Shown here: in pieces, positions 26,168 through 34,433 of the stretch
How positions within the stretch are numbered: the first letter of the stretch is position 1
Layout of the letters: each line of letters opens with the position of its first letter
Source: Flavobacteriales bacterium
GTDB taxonomy: Bacteria > Bacteroidota > Bacteroidia > Flavobacteriales_F > PHOS-HE28
Assembly: GCA_016717305.1 (NCBI GenBank)
Contig: JADKFY010000020.1
Span: 27,338-91,337 of the forward strand
Reading direction: 5' to 3'
Length of the DNA: 64,000 nt
The notes under the pieces: model-generated
What the model saw: the letters and a program-made list of their open reading frames with translations, nothing else
Database searches by the model: none
Told to the model about the DNA's origin: nothing
Position numbers and translations under genes: made by a program

Positions 26168-26306
26168 CATAAGTTGGACAAAGTGAAATTCCGCATCGCG
26201 GGTTCGCAAGTCGAACCGAAGTGAAACCCGTTAGGTGGGTTCACATTTTCAACCCGGAAAATGCAATAGGATCCCTACTAAGGTCCAAGATCACTGCGGC
26301 AGCCCC

Positions 26307-26948
26307 TCAGATCCACTTCCTGTCCAATGCATACTTCACCAAGCCCGCCGTGCTGCGTACATCCAACTTGGCCATGAGGTGCTTTCGGTGCGATTTCACC
26401 GTTTCCTGGGTCACGCCTAGCGCCATGCCGATCTCTTCGTTCGTCTTCTCCATGGCGATCAGGCGGATCACTTCGCGCTCCCGATCAGTTAGGCCGATGT
26501 ATTCACCACCCATGGATTTCTCGGTCCACGTATAGCCGATATCGATGTTGCGTTGTACTGATGCGCTCACATACCGACCACCTTCCATGACCGTGCGTAC
26601 GGCGGTAATGAACTCCTCCTTGCCACAGCCCTTCAACAGATAACCTGATGCACCTTCAATGAGCATGCTATTCGCGTATTCCACCTCGGTAAGGCTGGAG
26701 TGCGCAAGGACCTTCAACTTCGGGTGGCTGCTGTGCAAGAGCCGGGTAGCATCTATTCCATCCATTTCCGCAATGGAAATGTCGATGAGCACCAGGTCCG
26801 CTTCTACGGTGCGTAATTCCGTGAAGAGCTTCTTGCCCGTGCTGGCATAGGCCACCACTTCCATGTCTTGCACATCGGCCAACCAACTGCGTAGGCCATG
26901 GGCGATAAGTTCTTGGGAGTCGACGACGATGATGCGCGTAATGGACAT
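26307..26948 (-). CDS. NarL/LuxR-family response regulator
   Basis: A 213-residue regulator. The receiver covers residues 1-125, with phosphoacceptor Asp56 in DLVLIDISIAEMDGI and Lys106 in GYLLKGCG. The LuxR-type helix-turn-helix covers about 150-212 (LTDREREVIRLIAMEKTNEE, VTQETVKSHRKHLMAKLDV). No kinase lies beside it on this strand; the LytS gene is nearby but is paired with its own regulator, so this is an orphan here. The ATG at 26948 matches the receiver start. Confidence 0.9.
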   Translation of the reverse strand: MSITRIIVVDSQELIAHGLRSWLADVQDMEVVAYASTGKKLFTELRTVEADLVLIDISIAEMDGIDATRLLHSSHPKLKVLAHSSLTEVEYANSMLIEGASGYLLKGCGKEEFITAVRTVMEGGRYVSASVQRNIDIGYTWTEKSMGGEYIGLTDREREVIRLIAMEKTNEEIGMALGVTQETVKSHRKHLMAKLDVRSTAGLVKYALDRKWI

Positions 26949-27111
26949 GGGCGGGGAACAGCTATTTGGCACGTAGCCTTCGGGACCAAAATACGATAGG
27001 AACGGTTAAGGGAAGTACGTCGAAGTTGCCTCCTGATCGCCGATGGGAACACTCACGGCGCTTCCGTAGGAGTATGGAAAACCAACCGAACGCTAGCTTT
27101 TCCGCAAGGGC

Positions 27112-27119
27112 TACATTTG
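27112..27119 (+). promoter_or_regulatory. Candidate -7 element of ompH
   Basis: TACATTTG matches the Bacteroidota -7 consensus TAnnTTTG, 42 bases before the ompH start. The expected -33 TTG is not clear, so the call rests on the -7 match. Confidence 0.45.
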
Positions 27120-27126
27120 CGCGACT

Positions 27127-27140
27127 TTTCCACGTGGAAA
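27127..27140. promoter_or_regulatory. 14-bp perfect palindrome TTTCCACGTGGAAA
   Basis: The site lies between the candidate -7 element and the ompH start. It has the CACGTG core and a similar overall pattern to bacterial parS sites, but differs in the outer bases. It could be a ParB site, an operator in the ompH leader or a chance palindrome. Confidence 0.4.
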
Positions 27141-27160
27141 GGCATCGACCCATTACAAGC

Positions 27161-27817
27161 ATGTCAAAGAACACAAGTCTAGTATTGATCATTTGGAATA
27201 TCCTGCTCACCGCGTTGGTCGGATGGGGCCTGTTCAAGAACGCCTCTCAACACAAGCCCTCTGTTGCGGACGATGGTGACGAAAGCACTGAAATGGTCGA
27301 ACCAGTACCCATCACTCCGCGTGACCCGGCCGCATTGAAAGAGGCACACATCGCGTTCTTCTACATGGACAGCGTGCAGAAAAAGTACGAATTGATCGCC
27401 GAGAAGGACAAGCGTTTCCGCACGGAAGGACAACGGTTGGAAAGCAGCTTGCAGAATGAAATGGCCAAGGCCCAGGCACGCTACCAAGAGTTGATGGAGA
27501 AGGACCATACGTACAGTACCCAAGCCGAAGTGGCCAAGGACGAGCAAGAGCTACAAGGTCTTATGCAACGTATACAAGGACAACAAGCACGCAGCGAAGA
27601 ACAGTTGGCGAAACTGGAGGGCGAAATGCTTACCGAGATCACCAGTGAGTTGAAGTCGCACCTGGAGATGTACAACAAGGAGGCCGGTTTCGACTACATC
27701 TTCAGCGTACAGAACGGTGGGCAGGTCTGGGTGGGCAATGAGGACCTGGACATCACCAACGAACTGGTGAAAGGCCTCAATGCAAAGTACCGCGCCAAGA
27801 AAGGACCCTTGAAGTGA
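27161..27817 (+). CDS. OmpH/Skp-family outer-membrane protein chaperone
   Basis: A 218-residue protein. A hydrophobic N-terminal segment (about 7-25, SLVLIIWNILLTALVGWGLF) anchors it or serves as signal. The Skp core starts with IAFFYMDSVQKKYELI, then a long coiled-coil tentacle region (about 80-165, rich in Q, E and K) and the C-terminal strand region around YNKEAGFDYIFSVQNG. Skp chaperones hold unfolded outer-membrane barrels in the periplasm. The ATG at 27161 was chosen over a much earlier start. It is followed 5 bases later by the DUF4924 gene and they are probably co-transcribed. Confidence 0.85.
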   Translation: MSKNTSLVLIIWNILLTALVGWGLFKNASQHKPSVADDGDESTEMVEPVPITPRDPAALKEAHIAFFYMDSVQKKYELIAEKDKRFRTEGQRLESSLQNEMAKAQARYQELMEKDHTYSTQAEVAKDEQELQGLMQRIQGQQARSEEQLAKLEGEMLTEITSELKSHLEMYNKEAGFDYIFSVQNGGQVWVGNEDLDITNELVKGLNAKYRAKKGPLK

Positions 27818-27822
27818 TCATC

Positions 27823-28371
27823 ATGGGACTGCTGGACGAAAAGAAACAAGAGAACATCGCTGGTTACGTGATCAGCATGTGGCATATCGAAGACCTGTTG
27901 CGTGCCGAACAATTCGACCTTGACCGGCTGGAAGAGCATCTGATCGCACCCATGGATGCGGACCCGGATACGCGCGAAGAAGTTCGACATTGGTACGCCG
28001 ATCTGGTGGACCAGATGAAAGAACAAGGCATTGAACTTAGTGGGCATTTGTTGGAAGTGGAAGAGGTAATGGGTGAACTTGAATTCCTCCACTCCACCTT
28101 GGTGGGTGTGCTGGACGATCATCCATACAAAGCGCTGTTCAGCGCAGCGGAACCGGGCATCAAGCTCCTGCAGGAACAAGCCGGCGAGAACAAGGAAGGT
28201 CCGATCGCCACCTGTTTTACCGCGATCTACGGTGTAATGCTGTTGCGTGCGCAGAACAAACCGATCAGTAAGGGTACCTCGGAGGCTGAAGGCCACATGC
28301 GCAAGTTATTGGAACACCTCAGCATGCACTACAAGCAAATGCGCAAGCTGCCCGGAGTTTCGTTGAACTGA
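27823..28371 (+). CDS. DUF4924 family protein
   Basis: A 182-residue cytoplasmic helical protein. The N-terminus (NIAGYVISMWHIEDLLRAEQ) and HWYADLVDQMKEQGIELSGH match DUF4924 as I know it, a Bacteroidota family of unknown function. Two conserved helical halves are visible, and the second half carries TAIYGVMLLRAQNKPIS and a final LEHLSMHYKQM. The GTG at 27814 overlaps the ompH stop and was not used; ATG 27823 fits the family. It is read in the same direction as ompH upstream and the OstA-like gene downstream. Confidence 0.8.
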   Translation: MGLLDEKKQENIAGYVISMWHIEDLLRAEQFDLDRLEEHLIAPMDADPDTREEVRHWYADLVDQMKEQGIELSGHLLEVEEVMGELEFLHSTLVGVLDDHPYKALFSAAEPGIKLLQEQAGENKEGPIATCFTAIYGVMLLRAQNKPISKGTSEAEGHMRKLLEHLSMHYKQMRKLPGVSLN

Positions 28372-28494
28372 GTTGAGGGTGATGGTTGATGGTAGAGGTA
28401 GAGCATTACTTGGGAGGAGGGCAAGACACGAGGATGTGCGTGCGGGTTTCGTGGTGGCGTCGGTATACCTTTTGACCCTGGCAGGCGTTGTTCA

Positions 28495-30144
28495 GTGAGA
28501 TGCGGGATCCTTTGCCCTTCGTTCTCATGCTTGTCATTCTTCTTCACCTTATTGCTGTCCACCACGTTGGGGCTCGCGCAAACGGGCACTAACACGGGCG
28601 GGAAAGAGAGTGCGCGCATCGAGATCCTCAATGCCGATCGTGGCGAATTCGATGAGCGGATCGCACCCGGAGCACAACGGCTGAAAGGCAACGTACGCTT
28701 CAAGCATAAGGATGCGATCATGAGCAGTGATAGCGCCTACCTCTACCAGGACCAACGCGTGGAAGCCTTCGGACATGTGGCCATCGACCAAGCCGACACC
28801 TTGCATGTACAAGCCGATCGCTGCAATTACAACGGCAGCCAACGCACCGCGCGACTTGAAGGGAACGTACTCTTGCGCAACAGTGATATGGAGTTGACGA
28901 CATCAACGCTGGACTATGACCTGCGCAACCACCGAGCCGTGTACACCAACGGCGGCACGATCATCAGCCAGACCGGCAACAATACCTTGACCAGCATAGT
29001 CGGCACCTACTTCACCGATGCCCGCCTCTTCATCTTCAGTCGTGATGTTCGCTTGACACACCCCGAACGAACGATCACCGCTGACACAATGCATTACGAA
29101 ACGACATCCGGTGTGGCGAGCTTCTTTGGACCAACGGAGATCGTGCAGCTCGACAAGGATGGGGATAGCACACAGAACAGCGTGATCCACACCACGCGAG
29201 GCACCTACGATACGAAGAACGAAAAGGCGCGTTTCAGCAAACGATCGAACATCTTGAGCAAAGGCCGAACGCTGGAGGGCGACAGCTTGCACTACGATCG
29301 CAAGACCGGCATGGGCCTCGCCTGGGGCAATGTGCTGGTCACCGACAGCAGCGGTGAAATGACCGTGAAAGGGGACGTGGGACTGTACAATGAATTGACC
29401 GAGCGCGCGACCATAACGGGCCGTTCAGAATTATTGATGATCTCGGAAAAGGACACACTTTTCCTGCATGCCGATACGCTCTTCACCATGCCCGACAGCA
29501 GCGGAAAATACATTCTTGCACGCCGGAACGTTCGATTCTTCCGGACCGATATGCAGGGCGTTTGCGATACGTTGATCTACAGCGAATCCGATAGCATGAT
29601 CCGCATGTTCCACCAACCCATCCTATGGAGCGGCACCGATCAGATCACCGGCGATCACATCCGCATCACCTTGAAGGATGGCAAAGCCGATAAGCTCTTC
29701 GTGCAGAAGAACGCTTTCCTCATGAGCGAGGTGGACACCACCGGTTTCGATCAGGTAACAGGTACCGACATGACCGGCTACTTCGGTGAGGATGGGCTAC
29801 GAAGTCTCTTGGTTGAAGGCAATAGCAGGACCTTGTATTACGCTAAAGAGAACAAGGACGGCAAGGAATCCATCATGGGGGTGAACCGTGCGGATTGCAG
29901 CCGCATCAACGTCCTCCTGACCGATGGCAAAGTGAGTACGGTGACATTTTTAGACCGACCGGATGCCATCCTCTACCCGCTTGAAAAAGTACCGCCTGAT
30001 GAACTGCGGATGAAGGGTTCGGATTGGCATATTGAACAACGTCCGTTGGACAGGGCCGGATCTTCTTGGAGAAGTAGTGGGGCTAGGATAGGGACAGGCG
30101 TTTGGAACTTCGTGGTATCTTGTTATACATGCGACACCCACTAA
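28495..30144 (+). CDS. OstA-like protein (LptA/LptD N-terminal family)
   Basis: A 549-residue protein of the OstA family. A signal peptide covers about 1-28 (LSFFFTLLLSTTLGLAQ). Many repeated beta-jellyroll strands run through the body (LKGNVRFKHKDAIMSSDSA, RLEGNVLLRNSDMELTTSTL), as in the LPS-transport proteins LptA and LptD N-terminal domain. It may help move lipopolysaccharide or another glycolipid to the outer membrane. The start is a GTG at 28495 because no ATG precedes the signal peptide. After RPLDRAG the last 29 residues differ from what the diverged copy downstream shows, and I suspect the C-terminal end has been altered. Confidence 0.8.
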   Translation: MRCGILCPSFSCLSFFFTLLLSTTLGLAQTGTNTGGKESARIEILNADRGEFDERIAPGAQRLKGNVRFKHKDAIMSSDSAYLYQDQRVEAFGHVAIDQADTLHVQADRCNYNGSQRTARLEGNVLLRNSDMELTTSTLDYDLRNHRAVYTNGGTIISQTGNNTLTSIVGTYFTDARLFIFSRDVRLTHPERTITADTMHYETTSGVASFFGPTEIVQLDKDGDSTQNSVIHTTRGTYDTKNEKARFSKRSNILSKGRTLEGDSLHYDRKTGMGLAWGNVLVTDSSGEMTVKGDVGLYNELTERATITGRSELLMISEKDTLFLHADTLFTMPDSSGKYILARRNVRFFRTDMQGVCDTLIYSESDSMIRMFHQPILWSGTDQITGDHIRITLKDGKADKLFVQKNAFLMSEVDTTGFDQVTGTDMTGYFGEDGLRSLLVEGNSRTLYYAKENKDGKESIMGVNRADCSRINVLLTDGKVSTVTFLDRPDAILYPLEKVPPDELRMKGSDWHIEQRPLDRAGSSWRSSGARIGTGVWNFVVSCYTCDTH

Positions 30145-30159
30145 AAATGCGGTTACCTG

Positions 30160-30895
30160 TTTGCTCCAGTGTTCCGGGCTCTGCAACGAAGTGGGCACCT
30201 TGCCGGATGCTGACCGGTGCGGTCCATACCGCAGGTGTCAAAACGCTGACCAGAACAGCCCACAGACAATTTGGACCTGAGCGTATTTGCCACCACACAA
30301 CCCGCCTTGCCTGTTACAACTATTGCAGTTACGGAGAGCACCTTCGCGAGCATTGAACTGATGATGTTGACAACGGATACCTCCGGTGTTACTGGCACAC
30401 GCGTTATCCGTGATGATGGCACGGTCCTATTCGACGAACCCGGATACACCATCAGCGGCGGTGGTGGATATGATGATGTGAATGATAGGCCGCCACTTTT
30501 CACGGGGCATACATGAACTTGACCACCTACCCGATCAATCCACCGATCTCTTCGAAACTCTACCAACTCCGGGCTCACTGCCGTGTTTCGATTGTGCCAC
30601 AGGGTGGAACTTGGGCATCGGACAACACGATCTGGGAACGAATACCGGGGAGTTGTCCCTTTTTCCGAACCCCGCAACCGATCAACTGACAGTGGACTAC
30701 ACGCTCTCCTCTGGTGCTACGAATGGCCGCTTGGTGGTACTCGATGCACTAGGCAAGCTGGTGGCGAACATTTCACTGAACGGCTCAGGAAGAACGCACG
30801 TTCCGATTTCGGGATACCCCAGCGGCACCTACTCCTGCGTACTGTTGACCGATGGGCAACGGCAGCGCAGTGAGCGTTTCGTGGTGGGCGAGTGA
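30160..30895 (+). pseudogene. Remnant of a T9SS cargo gene
   Basis: Fragments in different frames suggest a decayed gene. One frame (around 30271-30516) reads ATTQPALPVTTIAVTEST to GYTISGGGGYDDVNDRP. Another (30482-30895) carries a full sorting domain with LFPNPATDQLTVDYTL, ISGYPSGTYSCVLLTD and a final RFVVGE. The 5' part is not clear. It sits between the OstA-like gene and the second copy of its C-terminus. Confidence 0.65.
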
Positions 30896-30944
30896 GTGTT
30901 CGGCAGCACCGGGTCACCATGCATTTTGCACGAATGCAAAGTGC

Positions 30945-31064
30945 GTTGCTTTCTTGGACCGACCTGATGCCACTATCCATCCAATTGAAAAAGTGCCGCC
31001 CGAGGAATTGCGCATGAAGGGTTCGGATCGGCTTATTGAGCAACGACCATTGGACAGAGCTGGG
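30945..31064 (+). pseudogene. Diverged second copy of the OstA-like C-terminus
   Basis: Translation of about 30952-31062 reads FLDRPDATIHPIEKVPPEEL and then RMKGSDRLIEQRPLDRAG. The end of the OstA-like gene (about 29950-30058) reads FLDRPDAILYPLEKVPPDEL and RMKGSDWHIEQRPLDRAG. At the DNA level the two copies agree at roughly four in five positions by eye. It has no start of its own and is out of context, so it is a partial duplication or an imported fragment. Confidence 0.75.
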
Positions 31065-31147
31065 ATACACCTCGCGATCTCCTCTTTGCCCGCAGAGGTA
31101 TGGTGGTCGGCAACCGAACGAGACCTAAGTGAACAGAAGTACGAAAA

Positions 31148-31174
31148 CCGCCCATTGGGATCTCCAATGGGCGG
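31148..31174 (-). terminator. Intrinsic terminator of the DJ-1 family gene
   Basis: CCGCCCATTGG (31148-31158) pairs perfectly with CCAATGGGCGG (31164-31174) around a 5-base loop. On the minus strand TTTTCG follows the hairpin. It lies 35 bases after the stop of the gene at 31209. Confidence 0.85.
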
Positions 31175-31208
31175 AACACTTCGGTGCAGAATTCTTACAG
31201 TCCTGTTA

Positions 31209-31772
31209 TCAGGCGGTTTGTTCAGCGTGCTTCCCTTCAGCTATCTCTTCCACCATTTTAGCATTGAATGCAGGCAGGTCTTTTGGACTACGGCTCGTTA
31301 CAAGACCTTCGTCCACAACCACTTCTTCATCCACCCAATTGGCGCCAGCGTTCACCATATCCGTGCGGATGCTGGCATAGCTGGTGATCTTCCGGCCTTT
31401 GAGCACACCAGCCTCGGCAAGCATCCATGGACCGTGGCAAATGGCTGCAACGGGTTTCTTCTGCTTAAAGAAATCCTTCACGAATTTCACGGCATCCGGA
31501 TCGCGTCGCAATAGATCCGGATTGATCACGCCGCCGGGCAGTACGAGCGCATCAAATTGATCCGCAGCACTTTCCTTTACTGTTGTATCCACCTTGATCT
31601 TGCCATGCCAATCACCATTGCTCCATCCCTTGATCTCTTCCTGGTCCAAGGAGACGATCATGACGTTGGCACCTGCGGTGCGAAGTGCTTCCAAAGGACT
31701 ACGCAATTCGCTGTCCTCAAATCCATTCGTGGCCAATATTGCCACATTCTTTCCTTCTAGTTTGTTGTTCAT
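31209..31772 (-). CDS. DJ-1/PfpI family protein (type 1 glutamine amidotransferase fold)
   Basis: A 187-residue protein. The catalytic Cys112-His113 sit in PVAAICHGPWMLAEAG, and the Glu at residue 19 (NGFEDSE) completes the usual site. Length and motifs fit the PfpI/YhbO subgroup. Members act as stress-protective hydrolases or proposed deglycases, and some have protease activity. The gene is single with its own terminator. The ATG at 31772 is the only reasonable start. It looks like an intact general-stress gene. Confidence 0.9.
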   Translation of the reverse strand: MNNKLEGKNVAILATNGFEDSELRSPLEALRTAGANVMIVSLDQEEIKGWSNGDWHGKIKVDTTVKESAADQFDALVLPGGVINPDLLRRDPDAVKFVKDFFKQKKPVAAICHGPWMLAEAGVLKGRKITSYASIRTDMVNAGANWVDEEVVVDEGLVTSRSPKDLPAFNAKMVEEIAEGKHAEQTA

Positions 31773-32032
31773 TGTAGTGTTGTTTAGTGATCATTGTTGA
31801 CCTGCTCCAGCCGGAGCGGCCTTGCTTCCATTCCAGCAGATCATTCGCCAAGCTCTTCGCAAACATTCCGATCCCCCTATCTACGGTAGTTACCTGATCG
31901 CTCCTCGAATGTTCGCTCAGATGAACATGTGGCGATGATCCCTCACCATGGGTAACGAACGAGACAACCCTCCACGAGCACACCTATCCAGATCACTTAT
32001 CGGAGATCCGGATAATGGCACTAGAAGGAAAT

Positions 32033-32212
32033 TCAATCCCGGCCCCGTTCGTGCAGTTGCTCCATGACCCATTTCACAGCTTCTGCTTCACGATGGAACA
32101 CGCGGTGCGGCACTCCGTTCAGAAATTGTTTCGCTTGTAAAGTTCTGCAGTGCATGCATTCGGACCAACCTGGCCATTGTGGATCATGCCAAAAATATCC
32201 AGATAAGCCCAT
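32033..32212 (-). CDS. Small CxxC protein following the CotH-like gene
   Basis: A 59-residue open frame starting at ATG 32212, eight bases after the stop of the beta-helix gene. It reads GYFWHDPQWPGWSECMHCRT and continues as VFHREAEAVKWVMEQLHERG. The CxxC pair and regular helix look like a real small protein, and the position suggests it could be the last gene of the CotH operon. I know no family for it and cannot exclude a chance frame. Confidence 0.45.
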   Translation of the reverse strand: MGLSGYFWHDPQWPGWSECMHCRTLQAKQFLNGVPHRVFHREAEAVKWVMEQLHERGRD

Positions 32213-32219
32213 GACACGC

Positions 32220-34433
32220 TCAACGTCGGACCCTTCGCACCGATGGCGGTGGATCAACAGCGATCCCGAACAAGCCCAAAACCTTCTGATCGAAGATGGC
32301 CACGTTGGTGATCTCTGAAGACTCGTCAGCGTCGCGTTCCTTCGTGTTATCGATGAACTCATTCGAGTAGACCAAAAGGATACCACCGCGTTGATTTCGA
32401 TCATGCGAAGCGCGGAACACAAGGGTGTTGCCTAAAAAGTTGTTCCCTTCCACATGCACTTTGCTCAGGTCCGCCGCGGATATGGCGACTGCGTTGCGTT
32501 CGAAACGACTCTTTCGCACCAGAACTTGGCTGGCAGCCTCCACGGAGATGCCGGTTCCGAGCATACCTGTCACGCGCACGTTATCGAATGCCAACTTGCA
32601 GGCATTCACGGAGACCCCATTCGCAATTCTTTCGGCGTTTCGCTCCAAGAAAGAACAGTCGCTCACCGATCCGTTCGCACGGTCGATGATGAGCTGTGCC
32701 TTACTGCCTCCTTCGAATCGGATGCCTTCCAATTTCACTTGCCCCCCATCGATGTGCAATGCGGTCTCTCCTTCTTCCATGGAGATGGCGCTGTTGATCA
32801 CCGTGGAACTGGCGGAGCCATGTATCGAGACCATGCCTGCATACCTCACTCCACCCACTGTTGCACCCGCCCCACCGGAGATCAACAGACCATTGATCCT
32901 GCACCGTTGCGAACCATCTCCCAACATGGCCACTGTTCCGAACGCATCACGCTCCATTGAACGCACGAAGACCGGGTTGCGCAAGGTGCCCCGCACGTGA
33001 AATGCACCGCGCACAACAAGGCTCACATCCTTCGCAAGGAATAGTCGCACACCTTCCAACAACACCACAGCTATCCCCTGCGGAATGAGCAGGTCCTCGT
33101 CGATCATGTACTTCCCTCGTGGGAAGACCAAGGTGTCTCCGTTCTGCCGCAATTTGTAACGTTTGGCCAACGCAGCTAGCACCTCGCTGTTGTCAGCAAC
33201 GGGGGCAGCAGCCTCGGGTACGGACATGCCATGCAAGAAGGTGGCATGGCCCGGTGCGAAGTATGTTTTGCGGTGCAAATGCTCTGCTGCATTTTCTTGT
33301 GTAAGCCTACGATCGAGAAGTTTGTACTGGGCCTGCATGGCTGTGGTCTTGGCGAATGGCAAGGCCGCGACATCCGCAAGCACGGGTAGCCAAGTCAGGT
33401 CCAAGGTGGCGAAACGCCCGCGCAGCTCCGGGATCTTTTGTTGCAGTGCCGTACGCTTCTTCTCAAAGAGCGCGCGGAAGTCCGGATCCGCCAAAAGCGG
33501 CGTGAGCAGGTTGGGAGAAAGAGGCGCGTGATCTTCCGCGTAGTATTGCCATTCATTGCGGGGTGAACAGTAGATGGGCTGCAACTTCCCAGTGGTCCAT
33601 TGGTAGGCGAACATGACCTTCTCTTCCCGCAGTTCGCGTCCATCCAACCCGGCCATGATCAACCACGACGCGGCGGCTTCGTGGTCCATCAATTTCAATA
33701 GTGGTTCCAGATCCCCGGACCGCGCATCGGTAACGGCACGTTCGATGATGCCCCGCACCTGTGCTCGCTCTTCTTCATTACCACCCACTTTTGCGAATTG
33801 CCCATCGGGGTGCGTGGGGTCAAGGCTCAATAGAACGCGCAGTGCATTGGTCAAACCGCGACGTTCCAAGAGATCCGCATCAATTCGCTCTTCAGTACGA
33901 TAGGCCCGTCCCGACCCAGTACAACCTGAAACGTGTACATAGGCCACTGTCGGAGTGATCAGGCCCAATTCTTTTGCAAGCAGTTCCAAGTAGGCGTCTT
34001 GGATGTCGCTTACATCGCTCGGCAATAGGTAGAGCCGTCGTTGGCCATTGAAGCGGTTCTTCTCCGGGAACTTGACCTCCATACCGGCCCGATCACGCAG
34101 CTGCCGTACCTCCACAGAATCCGTATACCCGGGCGCCATGAACAAACGCTTCACCCAACCCGGTGCCGCATGCTCTTCGATGCATCCGCCCATGCTCTTT
34201 GAAGCGCTCAACTTGTACTCGATGATGGTCCCATTCCCCATCTCCACCGGACGCCGATCGAACAATTCAGCATAGTGTTCCACTTCGGAGGGGCGGATGC
34301 CCAGTGGCCAATCCTTCGGCAAGAGATCGGCCGGTTTAAGGGAGAAGAGCGCAAACAAACCGCCGCCTACGAAAAGCAAGCCCAGCAACCAGGCCTTGAG
34401 GCCGATGGTACGGGTCTTATTTGATCTCCGCAT
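32220..34433 (-). CDS. CotH-like domain fused to a right-handed beta-helix
   Basis: A 737-residue membrane-anchored or exported protein. One hydrophobic helix covers about 10-32. Residues 55-430 resemble a degenerate CotH-kinase fold (EVKFPEKNRFNGQRRLYLL, ELGLITPTVAYVHVSGCTG, WTTGKLQPIYCSPRNEW). The C-terminal 300 residues are a parallel beta-helix with repeated short strands (INGLLISGGAGATVGG, GMVSIHGSASSTVINSA). The start at 34433 overlaps the end of the CotH gene, so the pair is coupled. The catalytic residues of CotH kinases are poorly kept here, so this half may be structural or bind a partner. Confidence 0.72.
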   Translation of the reverse strand: MRRSNKTRTIGLKAWLLGLLFVGGGLFALFSLKPADLLPKDWPLGIRPSEVEHYAELFDRRPVEMGNGTIIEYKLSASKSMGGCIEEHAAPGWVKRLFMAPGYTDSVEVRQLRDRAGMEVKFPEKNRFNGQRRLYLLPSDVSDIQDAYLELLAKELGLITPTVAYVHVSGCTGSGRAYRTEERIDADLLERRGLTNALRVLLSLDPTHPDGQFAKVGGNEEERAQVRGIIERAVTDARSGDLEPLLKLMDHEAAASWLIMAGLDGRELREEKVMFAYQWTTGKLQPIYCSPRNEWQYYAEDHAPLSPNLLTPLLADPDFRALFEKKRTALQQKIPELRGRFATLDLTWLPVLADVAALPFAKTTAMQAQYKLLDRRLTQENAAEHLHRKTYFAPGHATFLHGMSVPEAAAPVADNSEVLAALAKRYKLRQNGDTLVFPRGKYMIDEDLLIPQGIAVVLLEGVRLFLAKDVSLVVRGAFHVRGTLRNPVFVRSMERDAFGTVAMLGDGSQRCRINGLLISGGAGATVGGVRYAGMVSIHGSASSTVINSAISMEEGETALHIDGGQVKLEGIRFEGGSKAQLIIDRANGSVSDCSFLERNAERIANGVSVNACKLAFDNVRVTGMLGTGISVEAASQVLVRKSRFERNAVAISAADLSKVHVEGNNFLGNTLVFRASHDRNQRGGILLVYSNEFIDNTKERDADESSEITNVAIFDQKVLGLFGIAVDPPPSVRRVRR

